From contig CAZITO010000081.1 of assembly GCA_964542225.1 (NCBI GenBank), positions 1 to 8,972 of the forward strand: a DNA stretch of 8,972 nt, read 5' to 3'. The notes under the pieces were generated by a model, which saw only the letters and a list, made by a program, of their open reading frames with translations, had not been told where the DNA came from and ran no database searches. Position numbers and translations under genes: made by a program. Position 1 is the stretch's first letter, and each line of letters begins with the position of its first letter. This document shows positions 1-6,092 of this stretch, piece by piece. The DNA is from Scybalousia_A sp964542225 (lineage in GTDB: Bacteria > Bacteroidota > Bacteroidia > Bacteroidales > P3).

Positions 1-1
1 A

Positions 2-64
2 AGTTTGACAGGCTGTTGTGTTGCCTACCGATTAAGAAAAAACACAAGAAAAGAACAAGAATAA
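2..64 (+). CDS. Possible 3' end of an upstream gene cut by the window edge
   Basis: From the first bases one + strand frame stays open to a TAA at 62-64. It gives a 20-residue tail with a short hydrophobic stretch (LTGCCVAY) followed by a basic run (RLRKNTRK), which would suit the cytosolic end of a membrane protein. A second frame, starting at base 1, is open to TGA at 100-102 and gives a Lys/Asn-rich tail ending KDKKSE. The sequence does not decide between them. A strong + strand terminator at 151-187 supports transcription entering from the left. No family can be assigned and either frame could be chance. Confidence 0.3.
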   Translation, partial: SLTGCCVAYRLRKNTRKEQE

Positions 65-94
65 ACTCTCAAAACAACTCAAAAGATAAAAAAA

Positions 95-117
95 GTGAAT
101 GACTAAAAAACATTCAC
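95..117 (+). other. Small hairpin ahead of the terminator
   Basis: GTGAATG (95-101) and CATTCAC (111-117) are perfect 7-bp complements around a 9-nt A-rich loop. No T-tract follows, so this is not itself an intrinsic terminator. It lies between the possible gene tail and the terminator at 151-187 and may be a 3'-UTR stabilising hairpin. The function is inference. Confidence 0.4.
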
Positions 118-150
118 AACTATCCAAGTTTTAACACACTTTTTAATTGT

Positions 151-187
151 TGTAGCAAACTTTAAAAAAAAGTTTGCTACATTTTTT
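151..187 (+). terminator. Strong intrinsic terminator of the upstream + strand transcript
   Basis: TGTAGCAAACTTT (151-163) pairs perfectly with AAAGTTTGCTACA (169-181) across a five-A loop and is followed by six T (182-187). The 13-bp stem with a T-tract is a textbook rho-independent terminator on the + strand. No T-tract flanks it on the - strand, so it is one-directional. It should end a transcript arriving from left of the window, before the convergent lolA operon. Confidence 0.85.
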
Positions 188-216
188 ATTGAATCCTATC
201 AAACCCCATAAGAAAG

Positions 217-306
217 TAATGGCTTTGCCCTTATAAAACACCCAACGGGTGTGACTTTGCACTACGAAAACAGGCTGTGCCATACGGAAAACAGACTGAG
301 CCTGTT
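217..306. repeat. Dispersed intergenic repeat, copy 1 (GGCTNNGCC units)
   Basis: Positions 217-277 align without gaps to 8689-8749; by hand count 51 of 61 positions match, including an identical 25-nt core (227-251 and 8699-8723). Inside are four copies of a GGCTNNGCC-like unit: 221 (GGCTTTGCC), 253 (GACTTTGCA), 273 (GGCTGTGCC) and 294 (GACTGAGCC), with starts 32, 20 and 21 nt apart. There is also a hairpin ACACCC-AAC-GGGTGT (238-252) and a wider inverted pair AACAGGCT (269-276) / AGCCTGTT (299-306). The right arm overlaps the lolA stop codon. No coding potential was recognised. It is probably a genome-wide intergenic repeat of the REP/MITE kind, but the class is inference. Confidence 0.75.
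227..306 (-). terminator. Probable terminator of the lolA operon, provided by repeat copy 1
   Basis: Read on the - strand just past the lolA stop codon, AACAGGCT (306-299) pairs with AGCCTGTT (276-269) and runs into four T. Next comes ACACCC-GTT-GGGTGT (252-238) followed by TTTAT. Both are stem-plus-T structures, though the T-tracts are short. They are the only - strand candidates downstream of the operon, so the repeat may act as its terminator. Confidence 0.5.
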
Positions 307-967
307 ATCTTAGGTCTACTTCTTTGACTTTTGGGTGTTTTGATTTTGGAAAAACAAAATCATTTTGTTGAATGGAAACTTTACTCTTGTAATTGGAAAA
401 GGTGTAAGTGTTTTTAGTGCCATCGTTAATATTGACTTGCATTTGCATAATAGTATTGTTACTTGTTGCAATCCAAAGTCTTACCTTTGTAACAGCACTA
501 CGTTTGTTTGGAGTAAGGTCTATAATGTTTACTTGTGTTTTGTTTATATAATCTTTTCTTATAAGTTTGGGTCTGTAAGATTTTGCATATATATTTATTA
601 TTCTAACGAAGTTAAACATAGAATTGCCGTCCTCTATTTCGGAAATTTCCACTTCATCGTTTTTTTTGTCATAATGCCAAAGAGTGGAACCGTTGCAATA
701 GTCATCAAAATTATCTGAAAGTACTCTGTATTTGCTACCCGAAGAAAGAAAACTACCTTTGCCTTTTTCTATCACCTTATTGTCTTCGGATATATTGTAA
801 GTTACCTCAAAACTCAAAGGAATATCGTTTTGAAGTTTTTTAGTCAAAGCATCTATTATTTTTTGTGCTCCGTGGTCTATAACAACTCCATTTTTCTTTT
901 CTGTTTGAGCAAAAAGACAGCAAACAGAAAATATCGACATTATAAACAAAACAAAAATCTTTCTCAT
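305..967 (-). CDS. lolA: LolA-like periplasmic outer-membrane lipoprotein carrier
   Basis: 220 residues. Residues 1-20 form a signal peptide: Met-Arg-Lys, a hydrophobic core, then a likely signal peptidase I cut after A20 (CLFA/QT). The two Cys at 16-17 do not fit a lipobox, so this is probably a soluble periplasmic protein. The mature part has the LolA pattern of a beta-rich half-barrel: KGKGSF (68-73), YCNGSTLWHY (90-99) with charged EVEISE following, and a C-terminal DFVFPKSKHPKVKEVDLR (203-220) close to the usual Bacteroidota LolA ending. LolA family proteins bind acyl chains of lipoproteins released at the inner membrane and carry them to the outer membrane. It is the last gene of a three-gene - strand operon, 5 nt after the LicD-like gene. 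Length is normal for the family. The start is well placed because the signal peptide begins at the first Met. Confidence 0.8.
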   Translation of the reverse strand: MRKIFVLFIMSIFSVCCLFAQTEKKNGVVIDHGAQKIIDALTKKLQNDIPLSFEVTYNISEDNKVIEKGKGSFLSSGSKYRVLSDNFDDYCNGSTLWHYDKKNDEVEISEIEDGNSMFNFVRIINIYAKSYRPKLIRKDYINKTQVNIIDLTPNKRSAVTKVRLWIATSNNTIMQMQVNINDGTKNTYTFSNYKSKVSIQQNDFVFPKSKHPKVKEVDLR

Positions 968-972
968 GGCTT

Positions 973-1773
973 TTATATATTTTCAGAGTTTTTCCAATAG
1001 GCTTTAAATATGTGTTTTGATACTTGTTTGTCTTTTGGAGGTAAAGTCATATAATCTCCATAGGTGGCTTTTAGATAAGTATCGTAATCTTTTATGGCGG
1101 GATATTCCTTGCCTTCAAAAGTCAGAGTGATAAAATCTTTAAAAATATCGGCTTTCAAATATCTTTTGTATGTAAAATAATAGGGAATAACACCACCGTT
1201 TTCCGCTTTGTCAAAAGGATAGCGTTCGTAGATGTTGTCTATACTTGACACTATCTGCTTGCGAGAAGGTTTATATGTTTGTTTGATTTTAATCAAAAGA
1301 CGTTGAAATAGATTGAGATTATATCTGAAAGTCATTTTTTTTAAAGGACGATACAATGAACGAAACTCTTCAACAAATTGCTCAAAATTCTCTTTTTTCG
1401 GAAAACCTATAACGGGATAAATATCAATATATACTCCGGTTAATATGGTTTTTTCTTTTAATATTGTGCGATTATCATAAACTTTTGCAAAAGTAAATCT
1501 ATATGTTTCATCGTTGTCCATAGACTGAACATTAAGATTTTCATCATATAAAGGGAACGTGGTTAAAAACTTTTTGTAATCGGGGTATGGCATCATTATA
1601 TCAACATCATCGTCCCAAGGTATGTAACCTTTGTGTCTTACAGCACCTAACAAAGTACCATAAGCCAAAGAGACACGAATATCATTTTGCTTGCAAAACT
1701 CACAAACCTTATCCAATATTCTTGATTGCAAAAGTTTCAACTCTTTAACGTCAATAGTTTTTTTTGTGGTCAT
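973..1773 (-). CDS. LicD-family phosphotransferase/nucleotidyltransferase-fold protein
   Basis: 266 residues. The hallmark LicD motif is at residues 38-59: YGTLLGAVRHKGYIPWDDD, then VDIMM. It has the clustered Asp residues (D54-D56, D58) expected to bind metal in this nucleotidyltransferase-like fold. Further family blocks are FAKVYDNRT (95-103), YIDIYPVIGFP (115-125) and the C-terminal YGDYMTLPPKDKQVSKH (238-254). No signal peptide or membrane span is seen, so it should be cytosolic. Characterised LicD proteins attach phosphocholine or related phospho-substituents to lipopolysaccharide, teichoic acid or capsule, so a surface-glycan role is likely; substrate and donor cannot be read from sequence. 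It is the middle gene of the operon, 12 nt after the BFN gene and 5 nt before lolA. No glycosyltransferase or capsule genes lie nearby, which is unusual for licD. Confidence 0.9.
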   Translation of the reverse strand: MTTKKTIDVKELKLLQSRILDKVCEFCKQNDIRVSLAYGTLLGAVRHKGYIPWDDDVDIMMPYPDYKKFLTTFPLYDENLNVQSMDNDETYRFTFAKVYDNRTILKEKTILTGVYIDIYPVIGFPKKENFEQFVEEFRSLYRPLKKMTFRYNLNLFQRLLIKIKQTYKPSRKQIVSSIDNIYERYPFDKAENGGVIPYYFTYKRYLKADIFKDFITLTFEGKEYPAIKDYDTYLKATYGDYMTLPPKDKQVSKHIFKAYWKNSENI

Positions 1774-1785
1774 TGTTACGCTTTT

Positions 1786-2373
1786 TTACATTCCCTTTTC
1801 CAATCGTCTTATGGTATCTCTAAGCATTGAAGCCCGCTTGTAGTCCTCGTTTTCTATGGCATCATTAAGCAAATCTTTAAGCATATTGAGACCAAATTCG
1901 GACATATTTTCCAATGTTGCCATTTCTTTTTCCATTTGCTCTTTTCTTTTTTCCTCAAAATAGGTTTGAGCATTAAAACCCGCTTCTCTTATCACATTTT
2001 CCAAAACATATATGGGGCAATCATATCTAAGTGCCAAATTGAGAGCATCCGAAGGTCTTACATCAAATTCTTTTTTTTCTCCGTTTTGGTTGCTAAAAAC
2101 ACACATGGCATAATAATTGCCATCCAAAAATTTATTGATAACAACCTCTTGCAAAGTGATTTGATAAAATTGCAACACATTACAAAAACTATCATAAGTC
2201 AATGGTCTTGCAGTATTAAGATTATCTATAAATACAGCCATATTCTCTGCTTCATGTTTGCCTATGGATATACTTATGGCGTGAATACTTTCCTCATCCA
2301 CAAGAAGCAGGTCATAAAAAAAATCTATTCTTGATACCCGCAAATCTTTTATTGTCATTTTTATCTTTTTCAT
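1786..2373 (-). CDS. Bifunctional nuclease (BFN, DUF151) domain protein with C-terminal UVR motif
   Basis: 195 residues in two parts. Residues 1 to about 137 are a BFN domain, shown by IGKHEAENMA (37-46) and the family signature FDVRPSDALNLALRYDCPIY (103-122). A charged helical linker (about 138-160, EEKRKEQMEKEM) leads to a UvrB/UvrC-type helical hairpin (164-192, LKDLLNDAIENEDYKRASML then RD). This BFN-UVR arrangement and length are typical of the Bacteroidota family members. Plant and bacterial BFN proteins have been reported to have DNase/RNase activity, but the cellular role of this version is not established; the UVR hairpin suggests protein-protein contact. No signal peptide, so cytosolic. 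It is the promoter-proximal gene of the - strand operon with the LicD-like gene and lolA. The start is the first Met; MKKIKM is followed at once by domain sequence. Confidence 0.88.
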   Translation of the reverse strand: MKKIKMTIKDLRVSRIDFFYDLLLVDEESIHAISISIGKHEAENMAVFIDNLNTARPLTYDSFCNVLQFYQITLQEVVINKFLDGNYYAMCVFSNQNGEKKEFDVRPSDALNLALRYDCPIYVLENVIREAGFNAQTYFEEKRKEQMEKEMATLENMSEFGLNMLKDLLNDAIENEDYKRASMLRDTIRRLEKGM

Positions 2374-2499
2374 AAGGATACAGACATATAATTATTATAT
2401 ATAACGTAAAAACACAAAAAAAGTTACTTTAATCCATTGTCTAACCCTATGAGGATGCAAGTTTATGAAAAAATAAGGTATGATATGAAAAAAAATATA

Positions 2500-2507
2500 T
2501 ATCTTTG
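2500..2507 (+). promoter_or_regulatory. Bacteroidota-type -7 promoter element for frr
   Basis: TATCTTTG (2500-2507) matches the TAnnTTTG -7 consensus and is followed by C and an A-rich start region, as in many Bacteroidota promoters. It lies about 43 nt upstream of the frr ATG. No clear -33 TTTG is found at the expected spacing. The element overlaps a perfect short inverted repeat, TATCTTT (2500-2506) / AAAGATA (2510-2516). The rest of 2374-2550 is AT-rich and must also drive the divergent operon, but I found no convincing - strand -7 element there. Confidence 0.6.
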
Positions 2508-2550
2508 CAAAAGATAATAATTTTAGAGTAAATAAAAACAAGACAGAACT

Positions 2551-3123
2551 ATGACAACGCAGATAAAAAATTTACTTGAAGAGGCTTCTTCTTCTATGGT
2601 TAAAACCGTTGATTTTTTTGAAAAAGATATAAAGAAACTTAGAGCAGGAAAGGCTTCTGCTCAGATGTTGGAAGGAGTTAAGGTGGATTACTATGGAACT
2701 CTTACTCCAATAGAGCAGGTAGGTAATATAAGTACGCCGGCTTCAAATCAAATAACCATACAACCTTGGGACAAATCTGCCATAAATCCTATAAATAAGG
2801 CAATAATAGATGCCAATCTTGGTTTTACTCCAAAGGTTGAAGCAGATTTATTGAGAATTACTTTGCCTCCTTTGACAGAAGAAAGACGTAAGGAAATAAT
2901 GAAAAGCGTAAAAGGTCAGGCCGAAGAGAACAAAGTATCTGTGAGAAATATCAGACGTACCTATATAGACAAAATCAAAAAGACAAAAGACAATAAGGAA
3001 AATCCAGCCACAGAAGACGATATCAAACAGGCTGAGAAAGAAATACAAGATTTGACAGATAAGTTTATCAAAAAAATAGACGAAATACTTGTCGTAAAAG
3101 AAAAAGAAGTAATGACTGTTTAG
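2551..3123 (+). CDS. frr: Ribosome recycling factor
   Basis: 190 residues, close to the usual 185. RRF splits the post-termination ribosome together with EF-G, releasing mRNA and tRNA for another round of translation. Family blocks are clear: LRAGKAS (30-36), VKVDYYGTLTPIEQVGNIS (43-61), ITIQPWDKS (68-76), LPPLTEERRKE (105-115) and the basic VRNIRR (131-136). Two long helical stretches (residues 1-30 and about 107-188) would form the three-helix bundle, with the small beta domain between. The start at 2551 gives a standard N-terminus. In many bacteria frr follows pyrH; here it starts its own unit behind a -7 element and is followed 68 nt later by exbB, possibly in the same transcript. Confidence 0.97.
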   Translation: MTTQIKNLLEEASSSMVKTVDFFEKDIKKLRAGKASAQMLEGVKVDYYGTLTPIEQVGNISTPASNQITIQPWDKSAINPINKAIIDANLGFTPKVEADLLRITLPPLTEERRKEIMKSVKGQAEENKVSVRNIRRTYIDKIKKTKDNKENPATEDDIKQAEKEIQDLTDKFIKKIDEILVVKEKEVMTV

Positions 3124-3191
3124 TATGTATTATTGCTTTGTGGAGGAATGAATGGAGTTAAGAAATAAATATAAAATTACAAGTAAGATTT

Positions 3192-3872
3192 ATGTATAAT
3201 ATTTTTTTGCAGACAGTTACAAATACAACCGAAGTAGTATCCACAACCAAAACCTTGAATATTTTGGAACTTGCTACCAAAGGTGGTTGGATTATGATAG
3301 TGCTTGCCTTGTTGGGCATACTCGTTGTTTATATTTTTGTAGAAAGATACATAGCAATAAACAAAGCCTTGAAACAAGATACCACTGTTTTTATGGACAG
3401 GGTAAAAGATTGTATTCACAACAGCGATTTGCAGGGAGCAAAAAACATTTGTGAAGCAAATAACTCCCCTATAGGTAGAATGATAGGCAAGGGATTGGCA
3501 CGATTGGGACGACCTTTGAATGATATCAATCAAGCCGTGGAAAACGTGGGAAAAATGGAAATATCAAAAATGGAAAGCGGTGTTTCTATGCTTGCAACTG
3601 TTTCCAACTTGGCTCCTTCTATAGGTTTTCTTGGTACGGTTACAGGTATGGTTAAAGCCTTTTTTGATATGGCAAATGCCGGCAACAATATAGATATACA
3701 ATTGCTTTCAAGCGGTATTTATGAGGCTATGGTAACCACGGTAGGCGGTTTGATAGTAGGACTTATTGCCTCTTTCCTTTATAGTATTATAGTAGGGAGA
3801 ATAAATAAAATGGTACTTATTTTGGAGTCTCGTACCATGGAGTTTATGGACTTGTTGCACGAACCGGCTTAA
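3192..3872 (+). CDS. exbB: ExbB/TolQ/MotA-family proton channel subunit
   Basis: 226 residues with three predicted membrane spans: about 33-51 (WIMIVLALLGILVVYIFVE), about 133-155 and about 177-200. The conserved channel core is present: NLAPSIGFLGTVTGM (139-153) and GIYEAMVTTVGGLIVGL (175-191), including the family Thr and Glu positions (T149, E178, T182/T183). ExbB pentamers surround an ExbD dimer in the inner membrane and use proton flow to drive TonB. The following ExbD and TonB genes make ExbB more likely than MotA or TolQ, although TolQ function cannot be excluded by sequence alone. It is spaced 10 nt from exbD. The intergenic stretch before it (3124-3191) holds no clear promoter. Confidence 0.92.
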   Translation: MYNIFLQTVTNTTEVVSTTKTLNILELATKGGWIMIVLALLGILVVYIFVERYIAINKALKQDTTVFMDRVKDCIHNSDLQGAKNICEANNSPIGRMIGKGLARLGRPLNDINQAVENVGKMEISKMESGVSMLATVSNLAPSIGFLGTVTGMVKAFFDMANAGNNIDIQLLSSGIYEAMVTTVGGLIVGLIASFLYSIIVGRINKMVLILESRTMEFMDLLHEPA

Positions 3873-3882
3873 ATAAAAAATT

Positions 3883-4299
3883 ATGTTAGAAAGTAGAAAT
3901 AAAATCAGTCCTGCTTTTAATTCGTCTTCAATGTCGGATTTGGTGTTTTTGTTGCTTATATTCTTTATGCTGACTTCAACACTGATAAGTCCTAATGCAA
4001 TAAAAATGCTTCTTCCCAAAAGTACTTCGGGGCAAACTATGGCAAAGCAAAACGTTACTGTTTCCATAGACGCACAAGAAAATTTTTATGTAGAGAATTT
4101 GCCAAAAACATTGGAAGAGTTAGAGCCTTTTTTGGAGGGGTTGTTGTCCAATACCACCGAAGGAACAGTAAAATTACATTCGGATAAGACAGTGCAAGTA
4201 CAAAGTATTGTTTATGTTATAGATGCCGTAAATCATATAAATCAAAGGCATAACAGCAAACATAAAGTAATACTTGCCACAGAAAGTCCTAAGCAATAA
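3883..4299 (+). CDS. exbD: ExbD/TolR-family proton channel subunit
   Basis: 138 residues. A short cytosolic N-terminus is followed by one membrane span (about 17-36, MSDLVFLLLIFFMLTST) that carries the essential Asp at position 19, the protonatable residue of ExbD/TolR. The rest (about 45-138) is a periplasmic domain with alternating beta strands (NVTVSIDAQENFYVENL, GTVKLHSDKTVQVQSIVYVI) typical of the family. Together with ExbB it forms the energised motor for TonB. It lies 10 nt after exbB and 6 nt before tonB, so co-transcription and translational coupling are likely. Only one exbD is present, while many Bacteroidota ExbB operons carry two. Confidence 0.92.
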   Translation: MLESRNKISPAFNSSSMSDLVFLLLIFFMLTSTLISPNAIKMLLPKSTSGQTMAKQNVTVSIDAQENFYVENLPKTLEELEPFLEGLLSNTTEGTVKLHSDKTVQVQSIVYVIDAVNHINQRHNSKHKVILATESPKQ

Positions 4300-4305
4300 A
4301 TAATT

Positions 4306-5067
4306 ATGTACGCAGAGGATAAAAACATTAAAGCCAATACTGAAAACAGGCGTATAGACAAAAAGCGTAGGTTGATAAGTGGAGTAATAACTTTGTTGTT
4401 TTACTTGCTTGTTTTTGTGCTGTTATCTTTTCTTGGCTTGCCCTACCAAGACCCACCTCCGGCAGAGCGAGGAGTGGAGATTAGTGCCGGAGATTTGACA
4501 GATACGGGAGATGCGGTTGCGGGAGTAATGGGAGGAGATGTTGCACAAGAGAGAGAGTCTAACTTTTCACCAAAAGATGCAGACAATATTGCAACCCAAA
4601 ACACAGAAGACTCCCCTATAACAAGCAAACCTACAAGAACAAGAGAGAATAAAAAACAACCGAAGACTCCGACCGTGGAAAATGATGCCATGTTTCCCGG
4701 AAAGAAAGGAGCAAAAGGCAAAGGACAAGGTTCCGGGTCAGGCTTTGGTCAGGGAGAAAACGGTAGCGGTGGCGGTGGTAATGGCGCAAATGCTTCGGGT
4801 AGCGGGTATTCTTTGAATGGTAGAACGGCAAAATTTCTTCCAAAACCAGAAACCAACAAGAAAGAGACAGGCAATGTTGTTGTTGGGATAGAGGTTAACC
4901 CAGAGGGAGAGGTAATAAGTGCGAAAGCAGGAGACAAAGGCACAACTATAATGGACACCAATATTTGGAGAAAGTGTGAGCAAGCAGCCAAAAAGGCTAA
5001 ATTTTCAGCCAAAGAAGATGCTCCCGAAAAACAAAGAGGGACTATAACCTACCATTTTGTTTATTAA
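4306..5067 (+). CDS. tonB: TonB-family energy transducer with glycine-rich linker
   Basis: 253 residues. A basic cytosolic N-terminus (RRIDKKRR, 15-22) is followed by a single membrane span (about 24-45). A long low-complexity periplasmic region comes next: acidic/Ser/Thr-rich to about 110, Lys/Arg-rich to about 125, then a Gly/Ser/Asn-rich stretch (131-168, e.g. KGKGQGSGSGFGQGENGSGG). The C-terminal domain (about 171-253) has the TonB pattern: NGRTAKFLPKPE (171-182), VVVGIEVNPEGEVISA (191-206), WRKCEQAAKKAKFS (221-234) and the final GTITYHFVY (245-253). It should couple the ExbBD motor to outer-membrane receptors. The classical Pro-Glu/Pro-Lys spacer is missing. The last strand ends at the C-terminus, as usual. 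TolA-like function is an alternative, but no tolB or pal is near. Confidence 0.85.
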   Translation: MYAEDKNIKANTENRRIDKKRRLISGVITLLFYLLVFVLLSFLGLPYQDPPPAERGVEISAGDLTDTGDAVAGVMGGDVAQERESNFSPKDADNIATQNTEDSPITSKPTRTRENKKQPKTPTVENDAMFPGKKGAKGKGQGSGSGFGQGENGSGGGGNGANASGSGYSLNGRTAKFLPKPETNKKETGNVVVGIEVNPEGEVISAKAGDKGTTIMDTNIWRKCEQAAKKAKFSAKEDAPEKQRGTITYHFVY

Positions 5068-5089
5068 CACAGAACTTGACTTAAAAAAC

Positions 5090-5134
5090 AATAGGCTATA
5101 GAGAGTTGCAAAAAAACTATCATAGCCTATTTTT
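5090..5134. terminator. Bidirectional terminator between tonB and nadK
   Basis: AATAGGCTAT (5090-5099) pairs perfectly with ATAGCCTATT (5122-5131) over a 22-nt loop. On the + strand the stem ends in a five-T run (5130-5134, partly within the stem) and then G; on the - strand it is followed by TG and six T. It therefore fits as a shared terminator for the convergent tonB and nadK transcripts. The remaining bases between the two genes (5135-5185) are AT-rich with no other feature seen. Confidence 0.8.
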
Positions 5135-5185
5135 GTATTATTTGCTTAATTTTTTTCTTTACTTAAATATCTTTTTTGTGGAATT

Positions 5186-6088
5186 TTATAGTGTTGAATT
5201 GGGAGTTATTAAATATTTAGGAGTTGTTCCCCACATAAGTTTGTCTCTGATGGCTTTGAAAAAATCTTGATTTTCCAAACGGACAAGATTCCAAACATAT
5301 GGCGATTTTTTGAGAACTACCTCAATATTGTTTTTCTGAAATATGCTATATCCGTCCAAAAGCATTTCGCATTTGTTATCTGTTTGAGCAATGCGTACCT
5401 TTACTTGAGAGTTATCGGATATAATTATAGGTCTAAGAGTAAGGTTGTGAGGTGCTATGGGAGTAAGGCACAAACATTGACTCGTGGGACTTATTATAGG
5501 ACCTCCGGCCGCCATAGAGTAGGCTGTGCTACCGGTTGGAGTTGCCAAAATAATACCATCTGCCGAATAGGTAGAAAGATATTTATCATCGACAAATACC
5601 TCTATATTTATTATACTGCCTCTGTTGGTGGAAAGAAAACACGCTTCATTTACAGCAAAGTGTCTTTTCTCTGCTTGATTAGGATATTTTACTTCGAGAA
5701 TTGGTCTTTTTTCTATGGAAAAATTGTTATTTTGTATTTCATTAACAAGATGAGCAATGTCTTCTCTTCCTGCCGTGGTCAAAAAACCCAAGTGGCCGAG
5801 ATTTACTCCCAAAACTGCTATTTGTGTACCTATAACAAATTCCACAGTGTCCAACATAGTACCATCTCCTCCAAGAGAAAGCAATATATTGTTGTGTCGG
5901 TTGAGGTCTGATTTGCGACAAAAAGTTTTGATAACGGAGTTTTCGGGCAGAAAATTTTTGATAGAAGCAAACAAAGGTTCCCAAACAAAGATTTCTTTGT
6001 AGGTTAAGCAAAGATTTTCAAACAATAGTCGTATGGATTTTTTGTCTTTTTCGTTCTCCGGTGTTTTGCCAAAAATGTAAATAGACAT
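5186..6088 (-). CDS. nadK: ATP-dependent NAD kinase
   Basis: 300 residues, a normal length. It phosphorylates NAD to NADP in the cytosol. Signatures in order: LSLGGDGTMLDTV (70-82) with the GGDGT ATP/NAD motif, VLGVNLGHLGFLT (92-104), FAVNEA (144-149) with the NE pair, STYSADGIILATPTGSTAYS (172-191) with following AAGGPII (193-199), TPIAPHNLTLRPII (209-222) and LLDG (243-246). The C-terminus (LVRLENQDFFKAIRDKLMWG, 268-287) is typical of Bacteroidota NadK. It starts 4 nt after the sufD stop, so the two genes are almost certainly one transcript and probably translationally coupled; no independent promoter is visible. It converges on tonB with a shared terminator between them. Confidence 0.96.
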   Translation of the reverse strand: MSIYIFGKTPENEKDKKSIRLLFENLCLTYKEIFVWEPLFASIKNFLPENSVIKTFCRKSDLNRHNNILLSLGGDGTMLDTVEFVIGTQIAVLGVNLGHLGFLTTAGREDIAHLVNEIQNNNFSIEKRPILEVKYPNQAEKRHFAVNEACFLSTNRGSIINIEVFVDDKYLSTYSADGIILATPTGSTAYSMAAGGPIISPTSQCLCLTPIAPHNLTLRPIIISDNSQVKVRIAQTDNKCEMLLDGYSIFQKNNIEVVLKKSPYVWNLVRLENQDFFKAIRDKLMWGTTPKYLITPNSTL

Positions 6089-6092
6089 AATT

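Noticed and set aside
365..718. + strand open frame of 117 codons, rich in hydrophobic residues
   Set aside because: It is antisense to lolA, which has a signal peptide and family motifs; the hydrophobic look comes from reading an AT-rich gene backwards.
3124..3191. Tiny ORFs and a possible promoter between frr and exbB
   Set aside because: The frames are under ten codons, and the best -7-like string (TTGCTTTG) lacks the TA and a -33 partner.
4443..5012. Several - strand open frames across tonB
   Set aside because: They lie opposite the Gly/Ser-rich linker and C-terminal domain of tonB, where complement codons rarely give stops. None shows a family motif or operon context.
4306..5067. TolA of a Tol-Pal system
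   Set aside because: The C-terminal strand pattern ending GTITYHFVY and the presence of ExbB/ExbD fit TonB better, and no tolB or pal is nearby. It is not fully excluded.
5267..5911. + strand 214-codon open frame
   Set aside because: It is antisense to nadK, whose motifs are all present. The translation has no recognisable domain.
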